57,998 nucleotides of DNA from Emergencia sp. 1XD21-10 (GTDB lineage Bacteria > Bacillota > Clostridia > Peptostreptococcales > Anaerovoracaceae). The DNA is taken from the NCBI RefSeq assembly GCF_009936045.1, contig NZ_QWEQ01000024.1, forward strand, positions 1-57,998. The letters are read 5' to 3'. Numbering within the stretch: position 1 is the first letter of the stretch; the number at the start of each line of letters is the position of its first letter. This document shows positions 15,630-24,276 of this stretch, piece after piece. Position numbers and translations under genes: made by a program. The notes under the pieces are model-generated. The model had not been told where the DNA came from. It was given only the letters and a program-made list of their open reading frames with translations, and ran no database searches.

Positions 15630-17159
15630 ATGGATCAGGTTTTAGCAATTCAGAAGGTACAGGAAAAAATCAAACATTCACTAGAAGCAAACGACCATCA
15701 GAGTCCGGAGAAAAGCGCACACATCTTGCGGGAAATCTATCAGGATTTATCGGTATTCCTGGCACAGGGTGTCGATTTTAAGATTGTTGTCGATGCGCTG
15801 GATGACAGCATTTTTATCACCGACAAGGACGGCGTCTGCCTATACGTAAATCCCGCCCATCAGCGCAACACGACCATATTGCCGGAAGAAGTGATTGGGC
15901 ACAAAGTGTCTGACATTGTGGAAGATGGGCATTTGTTCACCGGTGGCGCCACACTAGACGTTCTCAGAACACAGAAAAAAGTGTTTCGTCTTTCCACCGT
16001 ACAGAAAACCAATCCGCCCAGCGTCGGCTATGCAGTAGGTGTACCGATTTTTAACCAAAATGGCACTCTGCACCAGGTGGTGGTCAGCAGCCGCCCCATT
16101 CTGTCTCTGCAATCCTTGCAGGAGGATTTCGGTAAATTTCTGGCAGAGGCCAATGCCTTGGACAAGAGCCGCGAAAATGTGCGCATTATCGAAAGCACAG
16201 AAAATTCCAAGCGACTGGTTGGATCCTCCTATTCTCTACAGAAGGTCTGGAACACCATCAGAATGGCCGCTCCTACCGATGCAACCGTTTTGATTACAGG
16301 AGAATCAGGAGTAGGCAAAGAAGTTGTTGCCGATGAAATACACCGGCTCAGCAAACTTTCCGACAAAACCTTTGTCAAAGTCAACTGTGCCTCTATCCCC
16401 GCGAATCTTCTGGAAAGTGAGCTCTTTGGCTACGAAAAGGGCGCATTTTCCGGTGCAAACGCAAGCGGCAAACAGGGATTGTTTGAAATGGCAAACGGCG
16501 GTACCCTGCTGCTGGATGAAATCGGCGATATGTCCATGGATCTGCAGGTCAAGCTCCTTCGCGCGATTCAAAACAAAGAAATCACCCGCGTAGGCGGAAC
16601 AAAACCAATTAAACTGGACATTCGATTTATCGCTGCAACGAACAGCAATCTGAAACTGAAGATTGCAGACGGCACATTCCGCCAGGATCTCTACTACCGT
16701 CTCAACGTCATCCCAATTTCCATTCCGCCCCTTCGAGAGCGGCTCAACGATTTGGACGAGCTTTGCAGACACTTTGTCAGATATTTTACCGAAAAGCACA
16801 ATCGTCCCTTTACGCTTACCGACGACCAGCTTACGATTATGAAACAGTATTCTTGGCCAGGTAACATCCGTGAGCTGGAAAATGTCATCGAATATCTGAC
16901 CATCTGCTCCTCCGGCACAAAAGAAGTCGCCGATGAAATGCTTTACGGTCTTTTAGATATCTCCCAAGGTGATGATATGCTCCCGTCTTCTGGCAGTTCC
17001 CTGTCTCAGTCGCTGGAAAACTACGAAAAGAGTCTGATAGAGTCTGCTCTGCAAAACTCCAGAAGTCTTCGGGACGCCGGTGCAAAGCTGGGTGTCAACG
17101 CCTCTACCATATCCCGCAAGATCAAGCAGTACGGCATCGACTATCCGGGAGCGAAATAA
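15630..17159 (+). CDS. Sigma-54-dependent PAS/AAA+/Fis transcriptional activator
   Basis: This 509-residue regulator has a PAS sensor domain (about residues 50-130), an AAA+ sigma-54 interaction domain with Walker A GESGVGKE starting at 224, the GAFSGA loop at 271-276 that contacts sigma-54, and Walker B LLLDEIGD, then a Fis-type helix-turn-helix at the C-terminus ([16 protein letters not shown]). Such proteins bind upstream palindromes and use ATP to open -24/-12 promoters when the PAS domain senses an inducer. It is divergent from the LarC1-like unit and has AAAGGAG upstream. All four -24/-12 promoters of the island are nearby, so it is the likely regulator. A convergent terminator follows at 17184. 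Confidence 0.93.
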   Translation: MDQVLAIQKVQEKIKHSLEANDHQSPEKSAHILREIYQDLSVFLAQGVDFKIVVDALDDSIFITDKDGVCLYVNPAHQRNTTILPEEVIGHKVSDIVEDGHLFTGGATLDVLRTQKKVFRLSTVQKTNPPSVGYAVGVPIFNQNGTLHQVVVSSRPILSLQSLQEDFGKFLAEANALDKSRENVRIIESTENSKRLVGSSYSLQKVWNTIRMAAPTDATVLITGESGVGKEVVADEIHRLSKLSDKTFVKVNCASIPANLLESELFGYEKGAFSGANASGKQGLFEMANGGTLLLDEIGDMSMDLQVKLLRAIQNKEITRVGGTKPIKLDIRFIAATNSNLKLKIADGTFRQDLYYRLNVIPISIPPLRERLNDLDELCRHFVRYFTEKHNRPFTLTDDQLTIMKQYSWPGNIRELENVIEYLTICSSGTKEVADEMLYGLLDISQGDDMLPSSGSSLSQSLENYEKSLIESALQNSRSLRDAGAKLGVNASTISRKIKQYGIDYPGAK

Positions 17160-17183
17160 TCGCATATAAAAAACACAAGAAGA

Positions 17184-17224
17184 AAAAGCTGTCTGCAGTT
17201 CATCCCTACCTGCAAACAGCTTTT
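17184..17224. terminator. Bidirectional terminator
   Basis: AAAAGCTGT (17184-17192) with GCAG pairs with CTGC and ACAGCTTTT (17216-17224). It lies between the convergent activator gene and the NCS2 permease gene. Confidence 0.85.
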
Positions 17225-17246
17225 CAAATTTTGAAACTATATAAAT

Positions 17247-18575
17247 CTATGATTTCTTCCGCATTACCACATGTTCTAGCAAAAACGCTGCTGCCATTCC
17301 TACAATCAGTCCATTAGACAAGAGGCAGGCTGCCGTAGCCGGAAGCTTGCTGAACGTGCCCGCCGGCAGAAACATGATGCCGCAGCCGATAATCATAGAC
17401 AATCCTACGATCAGGTTTTCTCTACTCTCAAATTCCACTTTACGAAATTCCCTGAGCGCCTGCCCGATGCACAGCGCGAAGATGATAATCAGCGCACCGT
17501 TTCCCACGCAGGCAGGAATAGTCGCAAAGAGCGCACCGAAGGGCGCGATTAATCCCATGACAATCATACCGCCCGCTGCCAGATACATGGGTCTCCTGGA
17601 TGCTACGCCGGTCATTTCCACCACCCCGATAGAAGAAACATACGGCATAAATGCAATCGAAGAAAATCCGCCGGTCATAAAGGTCGCCATCCCGTGAAAG
17701 AAGATAGAACGCTGCATTTTCTTCTCCGTAATCGTTTCTCCTACCATAGCGCCCATGCCGTTAATACTGGCAAACACCATAGAAATCAGTACAAAAGCGC
17801 TAATCATGCAGGTCAAAACGACACCACCGTCATAGGTCGGTTTTCCCCAGGCTAAAAGCGTAGGCATCGTCACGATCCCGTTCTGCAGAAAATTCACCTT
17901 TTCTGTAATCCCCAGCACCACCGCTAAAATCCATCCCGCCACCATGCCGATAAAGGTCGCAATACTGCGGATAAATCCCTTTGTAAACAGATTGATGAAA
18001 AGAATTACTACCATGGTAAAAACTGCTACGAGAAATGCTGTTCCGTCAATGCCCGGCGATTCCTCGCTGACGCCCAGCATGCCTTTCATGATGCTGGCGC
18101 TGATCTGCAGCACCATGAGAAGAATCAGAAGTCCATTGATGATTGGTGTAAACAGCTTTGCCATCCGACAAATCAAACCGCTTGCCGCCAGCGCCATGAC
18201 CAGAATTCCTGCAAGCAGCATGCCCATTTCCAGATCTGTCCGAAGGCTCTCCAAAGAAATGCCAAGGGCCGGTGCGGAGGAAACCATCAGCAGAAACAGT
18301 CCCGACCAGAGACCTGCCGGACCGTCCTGAATGGGAAAGCGATGACCCCATCTAACCTGCAGCAACGTCATCACACCGCAGAGGACAAAGGTTCTCTGCA
18401 GCATAGCCGCCACCGCCGCCGGCGCCAGTCCTAAGGCGTATCCCACGACAACCGGCATCACCACAGCCGACGCGACAAACAGGACAATCTGCTGAAAGCC
18501 GTACATCATATTTTCTCCAAAAGGCACCCTGTCGTCCAGCTGGTATTTCAGTCCATTTTCAACATTTTGTTCCAT
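17247..18575 (-). CDS. NCS2-family permease of the catabolic island
   Basis: This polytopic membrane protein of about 442 residues belongs to the nucleobase/ascorbate (NCS2) superfamily, with 12 or more hydrophobic segments, QDGPAGLWSG in the first half and FSSIAFMPYVSSIGVVEMTG in the second. It differs clearly from uraA at 2622 and lacks the YGENTG motif, so the substrate need not be a nucleobase. The start is uncertain. An ATG at 18668 overlaps the thiolase stop as TAATG, but the first 31 residues it would add look unlike a transporter N-terminus. The ATG at 18575 begins the conserved part and is preceded by the same ATGGTATA as the upstream one. It is the last gene of the DUF362 unit. Confidence 0.82.
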   Translation of the reverse strand: MEQNVENGLKYQLDDRVPFGENMMYGFQQIVLFVASAVVMPVVVGYALGLAPAAVAAMLQRTFVLCGVMTLLQVRWGHRFPIQDGPAGLWSGLFLLMVSSAPALGISLESLRTDLEMGMLLAGILVMALAASGLICRMAKLFTPIINGLLILLMVLQISASIMKGMLGVSEESPGIDGTAFLVAVFTMVVILFINLFTKGFIRSIATFIGMVAGWILAVVLGITEKVNFLQNGIVTMPTLLAWGKPTYDGGVVLTCMISAFVLISMVFASINGMGAMVGETITEKKMQRSIFFHGMATFMTGGFSSIAFMPYVSSIGVVEMTGVASRRPMYLAAGGMIVMGLIAPFGALFATIPACVGNGALIIIFALCIGQALREFRKVEFESRENLIVGLSMIIGCGIMFLPAGTFSKLPATAACLLSNGLIVGMAAAFLLEHVVMRKKS

Positions 18576-18667
18576 TATACCATGACGATTCCTTTGAATA
18601 TAGAATCGCAAGTCATGATTCAATGAACGCTTCCTTGCAGCAACGCTGATATGGTTATTTGCGTTCA

Positions 18668-19846
18668 TTATACCATCTCAATAATGACTGCAGTTCCCAT
18701 ACCGCCACCAGCACAAAGGGTTGCAAGTCCATACTTCTGCTTCCGCTTCATCAGTTCGTACATACAGGTAATGACAAGACGAGAACCGGTCGCACCTACC
18801 GGATGTCCCAGAGAAATTCCACTGCCATTGACGTTCAGCTTTTCATCAGGGATACCCAGCGTCTTCTGGCAGGCGAGACACTGCGCTGCAAAAGCTTCGT
18901 TGATTTCAAAGAGGTCGATGTCGTCCACTGCCAGACCTGCCTTTTCCAGCGCCTTCTGGGATGCGCTGATTGGACCGATTCCCATCACCTCAGGACGCAC
19001 GCCTGTGGTTGCCACTGCTTTGATGCGGGCAAGAATCGGAACACCCAGCTTCCTTGCCTTATCCTCCGCCATGAGAATCACGCCGGAAGCCGCGTCGTTC
19101 ATGCCGGAGGCATTGCCTGCCGTTACCCTGCCGTCCTCTTTGAAAGTCGGCTTCAGCTTTGCCAGCTTTTCGAGACTGGCATCACGACGCGGATACTCGT
19201 CTGTATTGATGACAGTATCGCCTTTTTTACCTTTTATAGTAATCGGAATGATTTCGTCCTGAAACTTGCCGGCGTCAATGGCAGCTACGGCTCTCTGCTG
19301 AGAACGCAGAGCATAGGCGTCCATCTGTTCTCTGGTCACGTCGTACTCGTCCGCCACATTTTCTGCCGTGATACCCATGGCAGGGCCTACGCCCAGATTA
19401 GTCAGAGAATCCCACATAGAATCCCGAAGCTCCATATGGCCGTATTTCTGCCCGTAGCGAGCGTTGAATACCATATGCGGCGCCGTACTCATGCTGTCCG
19501 CGCCTCCTGCCATGATGCAGTCCGCTTCACCAGCTTTAATCTGATAATAGCCGAACTGAATGGAAGACATGGATGAGGTGCAGTTTCTGTGAATGGTGAT
19601 ACCGGGAACGGTCACCGGCAGCCCCGCTTTGACTGCAGCTACTCTGGCTAGATTGTTTTCTTTATAGGTTCTTTGATAGTTGCATCCCCAAATTACGTCC
19701 TCGATGATAACCGGATCAATGCCTGCGCGCTCGATGAGGTTCTGCATGACCGGAATAGAAAGATCTAAGGATGTCAAAGTTTTAAACTGGCCGCCAAGCG
19801 CTCCAATCGGCGTTCTGCAGCCCGCTGTAATCACTACGTTTCTCAT
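18668..19846 (-). CDS. Acetyl-CoA acetyltransferase (thiolase)
   Basis: This 392-residue thiolase has the full catalytic set: nucleophile Cys89 (HRNCTSS), NEAFAAQ at 316-322, His348 (GHPVGATG) and Cys378 (CAGGGMG). It would cleave acetoacetyl-CoA, or another 3-ketoacyl-CoA, to acetyl-CoA in the cytoplasm. AAGGTGG lies 8 nt before the ATG at 19846; the upstream in-frame ATG at 19858 sits on the ribosome binding site. In the island it would consume the acetoacetate made by BKACE once converted to its CoA ester. It is fourth in the DUF362 unit, after a hairpin that separates it from the MFS gene. Confidence 0.93.
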   Translation of the reverse strand: MRNVVITAGCRTPIGALGGQFKTLTSLDLSIPVMQNLIERAGIDPVIIEDVIWGCNYQRTYKENNLARVAAVKAGLPVTVPGITIHRNCTSSMSSIQFGYYQIKAGEADCIMAGGADSMSTAPHMVFNARYGQKYGHMELRDSMWDSLTNLGVGPAMGITAENVADEYDVTREQMDAYALRSQQRAVAAIDAGKFQDEIIPITIKGKKGDTVINTDEYPRRDASLEKLAKLKPTFKEDGRVTAGNASGMNDAASGVILMAEDKARKLGVPILARIKAVATTGVRPEVMGIGPISASQKALEKAGLAVDDIDLFEINEAFAAQCLACQKTLGIPDEKLNVNGSGISLGHPVGATGSRLVITCMYELMKRKQKYGLATLCAGGGMGTAVIIEMV

Positions 19847-19876
19847 GTGAAATTCCACCTTTCCGTTTATATATAC

Positions 19877-19910
19877 GGGCAGGCCGCTTCACTACGGAAG
19901 CAGCCTGTCC
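19877..19910 (-). other. Strong intercistronic hairpin
   Basis: GGGCAGGC-GCTTC pairs with GAAGC-GCCTGTCC around a 6-nt loop between the MFS and thiolase genes. No T-run follows on the minus strand, so it may adjust downstream expression or protect the upstream mRNA. Confidence 0.55.
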
Positions 19911-19927
19911 AGATTTTCTAAAACTGT

Positions 19928-21247
19928 TTACGCACCCAGCTCTTCTTCTCTCTTGTAGTCCAGGTTGTACTTCTTCGTATCGAAGCAGTTGATCAGTACA
20001 ACATTGACAACTAAAAGACCGATGAATACCAGGTAAGCGCCTCTCAGGGATCCGGTCAATTCCAGAGCCTTCGCGTTGATGTAGTAGTTCATCATCAATA
20101 CGATCTGCATCACCGGGAAGTAGATGGAGTATACAACGTCAAAACTCTGTCTTCCGAATACGGATGCAGGAAGTGAAGTCATGAAGTTGGCGGCAGCGCC
20201 GATGGCTACGCCTACCATTGCCACGCAGATATATCCGCCTAACATACTGTTCAGGACGTAGTTTACAGCCAGAGCTGCACAATACCATACCAGGAACATG
20301 ATGACCGCCTTCTTAACACCCAGCTTCTGGTCAAGCCAGCCGAATCCGTAAGATCCGCAGACGCCGACAACGGCGCAGACTGTCATTAACCATACAGCCT
20401 TTTCAGGCGCAAAACCCAGTTCGATGTTTCTTGGAACCATCTGGCTCATTACGCCGGTGGTAACCAGCTGGTTGATGCCGATGATGATGGCAACGAACCA
20501 CATCTCTTTGGTCTTTAACAGCTTCGCGACGGTCCATCTTGGTTCGCCGTTTTCTGTCTCCTGCGCATATTCGGATTCATATGTTTCCTTTGATACATTA
20601 TCGGGATACATACCTCTTTCCTGCGGTGTGTTTCTTATGATGAAGTAAGCGATTACAGCGATAATAATCGCAGCGATACCAGGCATCATCATCCCTTTCG
20701 CAATGCCGAATGCACCGATCAATCCGCTAATCAGTGGTACATAAAATGCAGAGCCCAGATTGTGACCCATGGTGGTGTATCCGTTTGCCAGACCCTTTTT
20801 CTTCGGGAACCACTGCGTAACCAGGTTGCCGCCTCCGATGTAAGCAGCGCCGTTGATAAATACTGTAACCAGCGTTAAACCGATGAAATATCCTGTAGTT
20901 GTCGTTGAATGTCCGTAGTAGATGTAGGAAGCGCCTGCTAAAGCAAGACATGCTGCAGAGAGCGCTCTTCCTCCAACCTTGACCAGGATTCTACCGATGA
21001 CAAAGTAAGCAACTACGCCGATGAATCCGGCATACATGGCCAATTTCAGCAGTTGCGGTTTTAATTCGGTTGGATCAGCTCCGCCGCCGTTCGCATTGAT
21101 CCACTGATCGATTACGATATTCTGCCCATCGATAGAGAAGCCAATCAGAAAGAAAAACATAATCATTGAATAAAATATGATCAGCCAGCCTTTACCAAAG
21201 TTAGATTTGGTGTTTTCAGACTGGAGCTTTTGTTTGTTGTCAGCCAT
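19928..21247 (-). CDS. MFS transporter, oxalate/formate-antiporter-like (OFA) family
   Basis: This 439-residue protein has 12 predicted membrane segments and the OFA-type features YFVIGRILVKVGGRALSAAC after helix 2 and QWFPKKKGLANGYTTMGHNL before helix 5. OFA members exchange small carboxylates such as oxalate and formate, or take up other organic acids. GAGGAGATATAG precedes the start. It is third in the DUF362 unit, so it probably imports the acid substrate or exports a product of the island pathway. Confidence 0.88.
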   Translation of the reverse strand: MADNKQKLQSENTKSNFGKGWLIIFYSMIMFFFLIGFSIDGQNIVIDQWINANGGGADPTELKPQLLKLAMYAGFIGVVAYFVIGRILVKVGGRALSAACLALAGASYIYYGHSTTTTGYFIGLTLVTVFINGAAYIGGGNLVTQWFPKKKGLANGYTTMGHNLGSAFYVPLISGLIGAFGIAKGMMMPGIAAIIIAVIAYFIIRNTPQERGMYPDNVSKETYESEYAQETENGEPRWTVAKLLKTKEMWFVAIIIGINQLVTTGVMSQMVPRNIELGFAPEKAVWLMTVCAVVGVCGSYGFGWLDQKLGVKKAVIMFLVWYCAALAVNYVLNSMLGGYICVAMVGVAIGAAANFMTSLPASVFGRQSFDVVYSIYFPVMQIVLMMNYYINAKALELTGSLRGAYLVFIGLLVVNVVLINCFDTKKYNLDYKREEELGA

Positions 21248-21276
21248 ATCTATATCTCCTCTTTATCATTTTAGTT

Positions 21277-21549
21277 TTAGCTTATTTTCTTCTCAAATTT
21301 TTCGTCCGCCGCTTTCATGACCATCTCGTCCCAAGTCTTGAAAACAGTGCTTTCGATCACAAAATTATTGAAGACAGTTTCCGGATAAATCATATATTCC
21401 CCGCTCCAACTGCACATTACCGCGCTGGAATAACGGAAGTACTCAAAGTTCTCAAAGTTGGTATGTTTCTGCATGAATTCATCGGTAAAAATGAGATTCA
21501 GAATATCCCAAAATTCCTTCCCAGCTTTTACTCTGATATAACCATCCAT
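21277..21549 (-). CDS. Small protein of unknown function (90 aa)
   Basis: A 90-residue, aromatic-rich soluble protein. I recognise no motif or domain; its only cysteine lies in AVMCSWSG. Its ATG overlaps the DUF362 stop codon by one base (TAATG) and it is followed by the MFS gene, so it is firmly part of the unit and likely translated by coupling. Its length and composition would suit a small accessory subunit or a cupin-like or dimeric alpha-beta barrel-like binding protein, but nothing visible proves either. Confidence 0.75.
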   Translation of the reverse strand: MDGYIRVKAGKEFWDILNLIFTDEFMQKHTNFENFEYFRYSSAVMCSWSGEYMIYPETVFNNFVIESTVFKTWDEMVMKAADEKFEKKIS

Positions 21550-22841
21550 TATTTTGCCTCCGGATTTTCTTTTTTGTATTCTTCAAATTTAGCGAAAACG
21601 TAATCGTGCCATACCTGTGCATCTCTTGCCATGCACGGACGAATGATTTCATCCTCCTGATCACCTGTTCCATCAATTGTTTCATGCCGCTGAATGGTCA
21701 AATACAGCGCCGGTTCATTCGGAGGACATCCCAGGATATGATATGCGCCAGGATGCTGTTTCAGATATTTCTTGGTGCAGTTTCCATGAAGTACAATCTT
21801 TTCATCTGGAATGTCTTCCGGAATTTCGTTGAGTCCGCCGATTACAACAGTCATTCCGGCATTCTCATCGTAAGCGTTTACCGCCTTGAGTTCTTCCATA
21901 TTAATGGCAAGCAGCGCCTGACAGCTGGAGCATCCGCCTTTGCATCTTACATCGTATTCCGGCCATCTGGTGCTCATATCTCCGATATACGGAATCCACA
22001 TCTTCATGAAGGACTCTTCGATGGTATTGCCCACGACTTCAATCTGATCCATGGCATAGTTTCCTAAACCGGTTTCTTCTGCTACTTTGAAATAATCTAC
22101 GGCTGTCGTATCGATACCGGTCACTTCACAAGCAACACGGTCGATGGCAACCGGATCTTTAGAGCCCAAAATCATATGAGATTCAATTGGAACCGGCATA
22201 TGCGGGCTGTACCCAGACGCTGCACGGTGCGCATCCATAATATTGATATCGGCGCGGCATACGGACCACACGTCCATCATCGCCATCGTCAAGTTCTGCT
22301 TGTGCATATCCATATGTACTTTGTCCTGTACCACTCCCTTGATATTCTTCAGCGCGCCGGAGAATACCATGGAAGCATGTGCCTTCAGAATCGGCAGGTT
22401 GATTAGATGATCCGCTTCCAGCAGGAATCTAGGCAGCTTTACGGAATCGATATTAGAGCGGAATCCGCGAACTGCGACCTTTACCAAATCCTTGTCGCGT
22501 TTGATATCCATCAGTTCAACGCCTTCCTCTTCAGCAACAGCCTGAATGCCGCTGACCTTAAAGCATTCCATCGTATCACATCCAATTGCAGCAGCTTCCG
22601 CTACGATAATTCTCTTCGGTTCTGCCTTTTTTACCTCGCGAATAACCGCCCTTACTACCTCCGGATTGGTACATACAGAAGTTTCTGGTGGTTCCGCATG
22701 TCCTGCGTTTGGTTTTAGAACCACAGTAGTCCCTTTGCGAATGACATTGGTAACACCGCCCATCAGGTCAAATACCTTTGTTACATTTGCCTGAATATCA
22801 TCGCCTTTTGCAAGAGCAACCAGTGATTTCGCTTTACTCAT
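21549..22841 (-). CDS. DUF362 family protein
   Basis: This 430-residue protein matches the DUF362 family: TVVLKPNAG near residue 40, INLPILKAHASMVFSGALKN near 150 and the DPVAIDRVACEVTGID segment near 230. Cysteines in the C-terminal half (CKGGCSSCQ near 315, plus single cysteines further on) could hold an iron-sulfur cluster, though not in a standard ferredoxin spacing. The family's biochemical role is unknown to me; members often sit near anaerobic catabolic genes. The start at 22841 has AAGGAGG upstream; a longer open frame to 22868 is not supported. It heads a five-gene unit behind a near-consensus sigma-54 promoter. Confidence 0.87.
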   Translation of the reverse strand: MSKAKSLVALAKGDDIQANVTKVFDLMGGVTNVIRKGTTVVLKPNAGHAEPPETSVCTNPEVVRAVIREVKKAEPKRIIVAEAAAIGCDTMECFKVSGIQAVAEEEGVELMDIKRDKDLVKVAVRGFRSNIDSVKLPRFLLEADHLINLPILKAHASMVFSGALKNIKGVVQDKVHMDMHKQNLTMAMMDVWSVCRADINIMDAHRAASGYSPHMPVPIESHMILGSKDPVAIDRVACEVTGIDTTAVDYFKVAEETGLGNYAMDQIEVVGNTIEESFMKMWIPYIGDMSTRWPEYDVRCKGGCSSCQALLAINMEELKAVNAYDENAGMTVVIGGLNEIPEDIPDEKIVLHGNCTKKYLKQHPGAYHILGCPPNEPALYLTIQRHETIDGTGDQEDEIIRPCMARDAQVWHDYVFAKFEEYKKENPEAK

Positions 22842-22893
22842 TTTTCTCCTCCTTAAAAATTCCGACATAATTTATAATTACATTTCTAACTAG

Positions 22894-22910
22894 AGCAAAA
22901 ACTGTGCCAA
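22894..22910 (-). promoter_or_regulatory. Sigma-54 promoter of the DUF362 unit
   Basis: The minus strand reads TTGGCACAGTTTTTGCT, a near-perfect match to TTGGCACNNNNNTTGCT with GG and GC doublets exactly 10 bp apart. It lies about 55 bp upstream of the DUF362 start. Confidence 0.9.
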
Positions 22911-22935
22911 AGAAAAAATGTGATTTTTGCAAGGA

Positions 22936-22997
22936 ATTGTTATGAAAATAACAAATCTTGTTGCGTGTACTCGCAAACCTGTTGCGCTTATGCAACA
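22936..22997. promoter_or_regulatory. Activator (UAS) sites upstream of the DUF362 unit
   Basis: TGTTGC-GCTTAT-GCAACA (22980-22997) is a perfect copy of the island palindrome. A second TGTTGC at 22959 begins TTGCG-N6-CGCAA (22961-22976). A different palindrome, ATTGTTAT-gaaa-ATAACAAA (about 22937-22955), lies between these and the promoter. The perfect site overlaps the stop codon of the iron alcohol dehydrogenase gene. Confidence 0.78.
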
Positions 22998-24151
22998 CAT
23001 ACCAGGCATTTTCTATAAATTTTTTCTATATCTGCGGCAGAAAGCCCTGCCAGGCCCCATCCGATAAACGGTCTTCCATTCAGCGTCTGTTCAGCCAACT
23101 TAGCAAAATCTCTTTCCTCTATTTCCAGTCTTTGAGAAAGACCAATCTCCGCAATAAAACGCTCTAAGGCAGCAATTCCATTTTGGATAATCTCTTGTTC
23201 GCAGGTTCCCTCAGCGCCAAAGATTTCCCGGAAAAATTCACAAAAGCGTTGTGGCGCGCGATGATTGACAGATTCGCACCAAGCCGGAATTAGTATGGCC
23301 AGAGCAGCGCCATGCGCCACGCCGAAGGTCTCTGTGATCTGGTGACTCATTTCATGGCAGGCAAAATCACCGCCCGGGCCAAGCATGTCATTATGCGCTG
23401 CTGTCGCCGCCAGCATGAGTTCTGCGCGCAGCCCTTCGTCTTCCGGATTTTTGAGCACTTTAGGCAAAGTTTCCACCACTTCTTTTATGAGCGCAAGTGT
23501 CATACGATCCAAGAGACTACTCTTTCTGTTTAAGTCAAAATACCGCTCAAAGGCGTGCGCAAAGATGTCGAAACCTCCGCTGGCAGTCTGAAAACAGCTG
23601 ATGCTAAGGGTCAGCGCCGGATTAAGTAACGCGAACTTAGGCTTTGACTGGGCAAATGCCCGGGCAATTTTCTTTCCCGATATACTGTCACTGATTACCG
23701 ACATTTCATTGGATTCACTGGCTGTAGCCGGCATCGTCACCACTGCACCCACAGGCAAGAATCGACTCGGCTCAGCCTGTGGATCCGAATACAATTCCAC
23801 GATGTCTCCCTCAAAATAAGCGCCTGCGGAAATGGCTTTCGCTGAATCCATGACGCTGCCGCCGCCAATGGCCAAAATGCCGTCAATCTGTTTCCTGCGA
23901 ACCAGCTCTATCGCGCTGCGAATATAGTCTGTGCTCGCATTAGGCTTCACTCCGCCTAATCGAAATACAGTGCAGCCCGCTTCTTCCAGCCATGAGACCA
24001 GTTTTTCACCCAGCCCCATCTGAAAAATCCGCTCGCTTCCATACATCATCAGTACCCGGCTGGCATATTGGCTCATGAGAGCGCCAGCCCGCTCTTCACA
24101 TCCCTTTCCGAAATAGATTTCCGTCGGTATACTAAAATGAAAATCAAACAT
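22988..24151 (-). CDS. Iron-containing alcohol dehydrogenase
   Basis: This 387-residue group III alcohol dehydrogenase has the GGGS nucleotide motif at 96-99 and the metal ligands Asp195, His199, His266 and His280 (GGFDIFAHAF and CHEMSHQITETFGVAHG). Relatives include butanol, 1,3-propanediol and 4-hydroxybutyrate dehydrogenases. The last is a known partner of AbfD enzymes in GABA fermentation, which would suit this island but is not proven. GGAGG lies before the ATG. It has its own -24/-12 element upstream and is followed by the DUF362 unit promoter. Confidence 0.9.
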   Translation of the reverse strand: MFDFHFSIPTEIYFGKGCEERAGALMSQYASRVLMMYGSERIFQMGLGEKLVSWLEEAGCTVFRLGGVKPNASTDYIRSAIELVRRKQIDGILAIGGGSVMDSAKAISAGAYFEGDIVELYSDPQAEPSRFLPVGAVVTMPATASESNEMSVISDSISGKKIARAFAQSKPKFALLNPALTLSISCFQTASGGFDIFAHAFERYFDLNRKSSLLDRMTLALIKEVVETLPKVLKNPEDEGLRAELMLAATAAHNDMLGPGGDFACHEMSHQITETFGVAHGAALAILIPAWCESVNHRAPQRFCEFFREIFGAEGTCEQEIIQNGIAALERFIAEIGLSQRLEIEERDFAKLAEQTLNGRPFIGWGLAGLSAADIEKIYRKCLVCVA

Positions 24152-24185
24152 ATCTGTACCTCCATTTGTTTCTGATCAATAAAAA

Positions 24186-24202
24186 AGCAAGAAATATGCC
24201 AG
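24186..24202 (-). promoter_or_regulatory. Probable sigma-54 promoter of the iron alcohol dehydrogenase
   Basis: The minus strand reads CTGGCATATTTCTTGCT, with GG and GC doublets 10 bp apart, 35 bp upstream of the start codon. No copy of the activator palindrome is visible upstream, where the dnaJ terminator begins, so it is weaker than the other three. Confidence 0.65.
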
Positions 24203-24220
24203 CTTAACTTTCTTATCTAC

Positions 24221-24254
24221 AAAAAAACGTGCATATGCTTTTAGCATATACACG
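24221..24254 (-). terminator. Terminator after dnaJ
   Basis: CGTGCATATGCT (24228-24239) pairs with AGCATATACACG (24243-24254) with one mismatch, followed on the minus strand by TTTTTTT. The GTGCATAT arm resembles the ends of the 36-nt units at 3965 and 38916 but lacks their spacing. Confidence 0.85.
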
Positions 24255-24276
24255 CTTATTTTTCTCTCGAAAATTG

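Noticed and set aside
24221-24254. Third copy of the 36-nt palindromic element
   Set aside because: It shares the GTGCATAT arm but has a 3-nt loop, only one unit and works as a normal dnaJ terminator.
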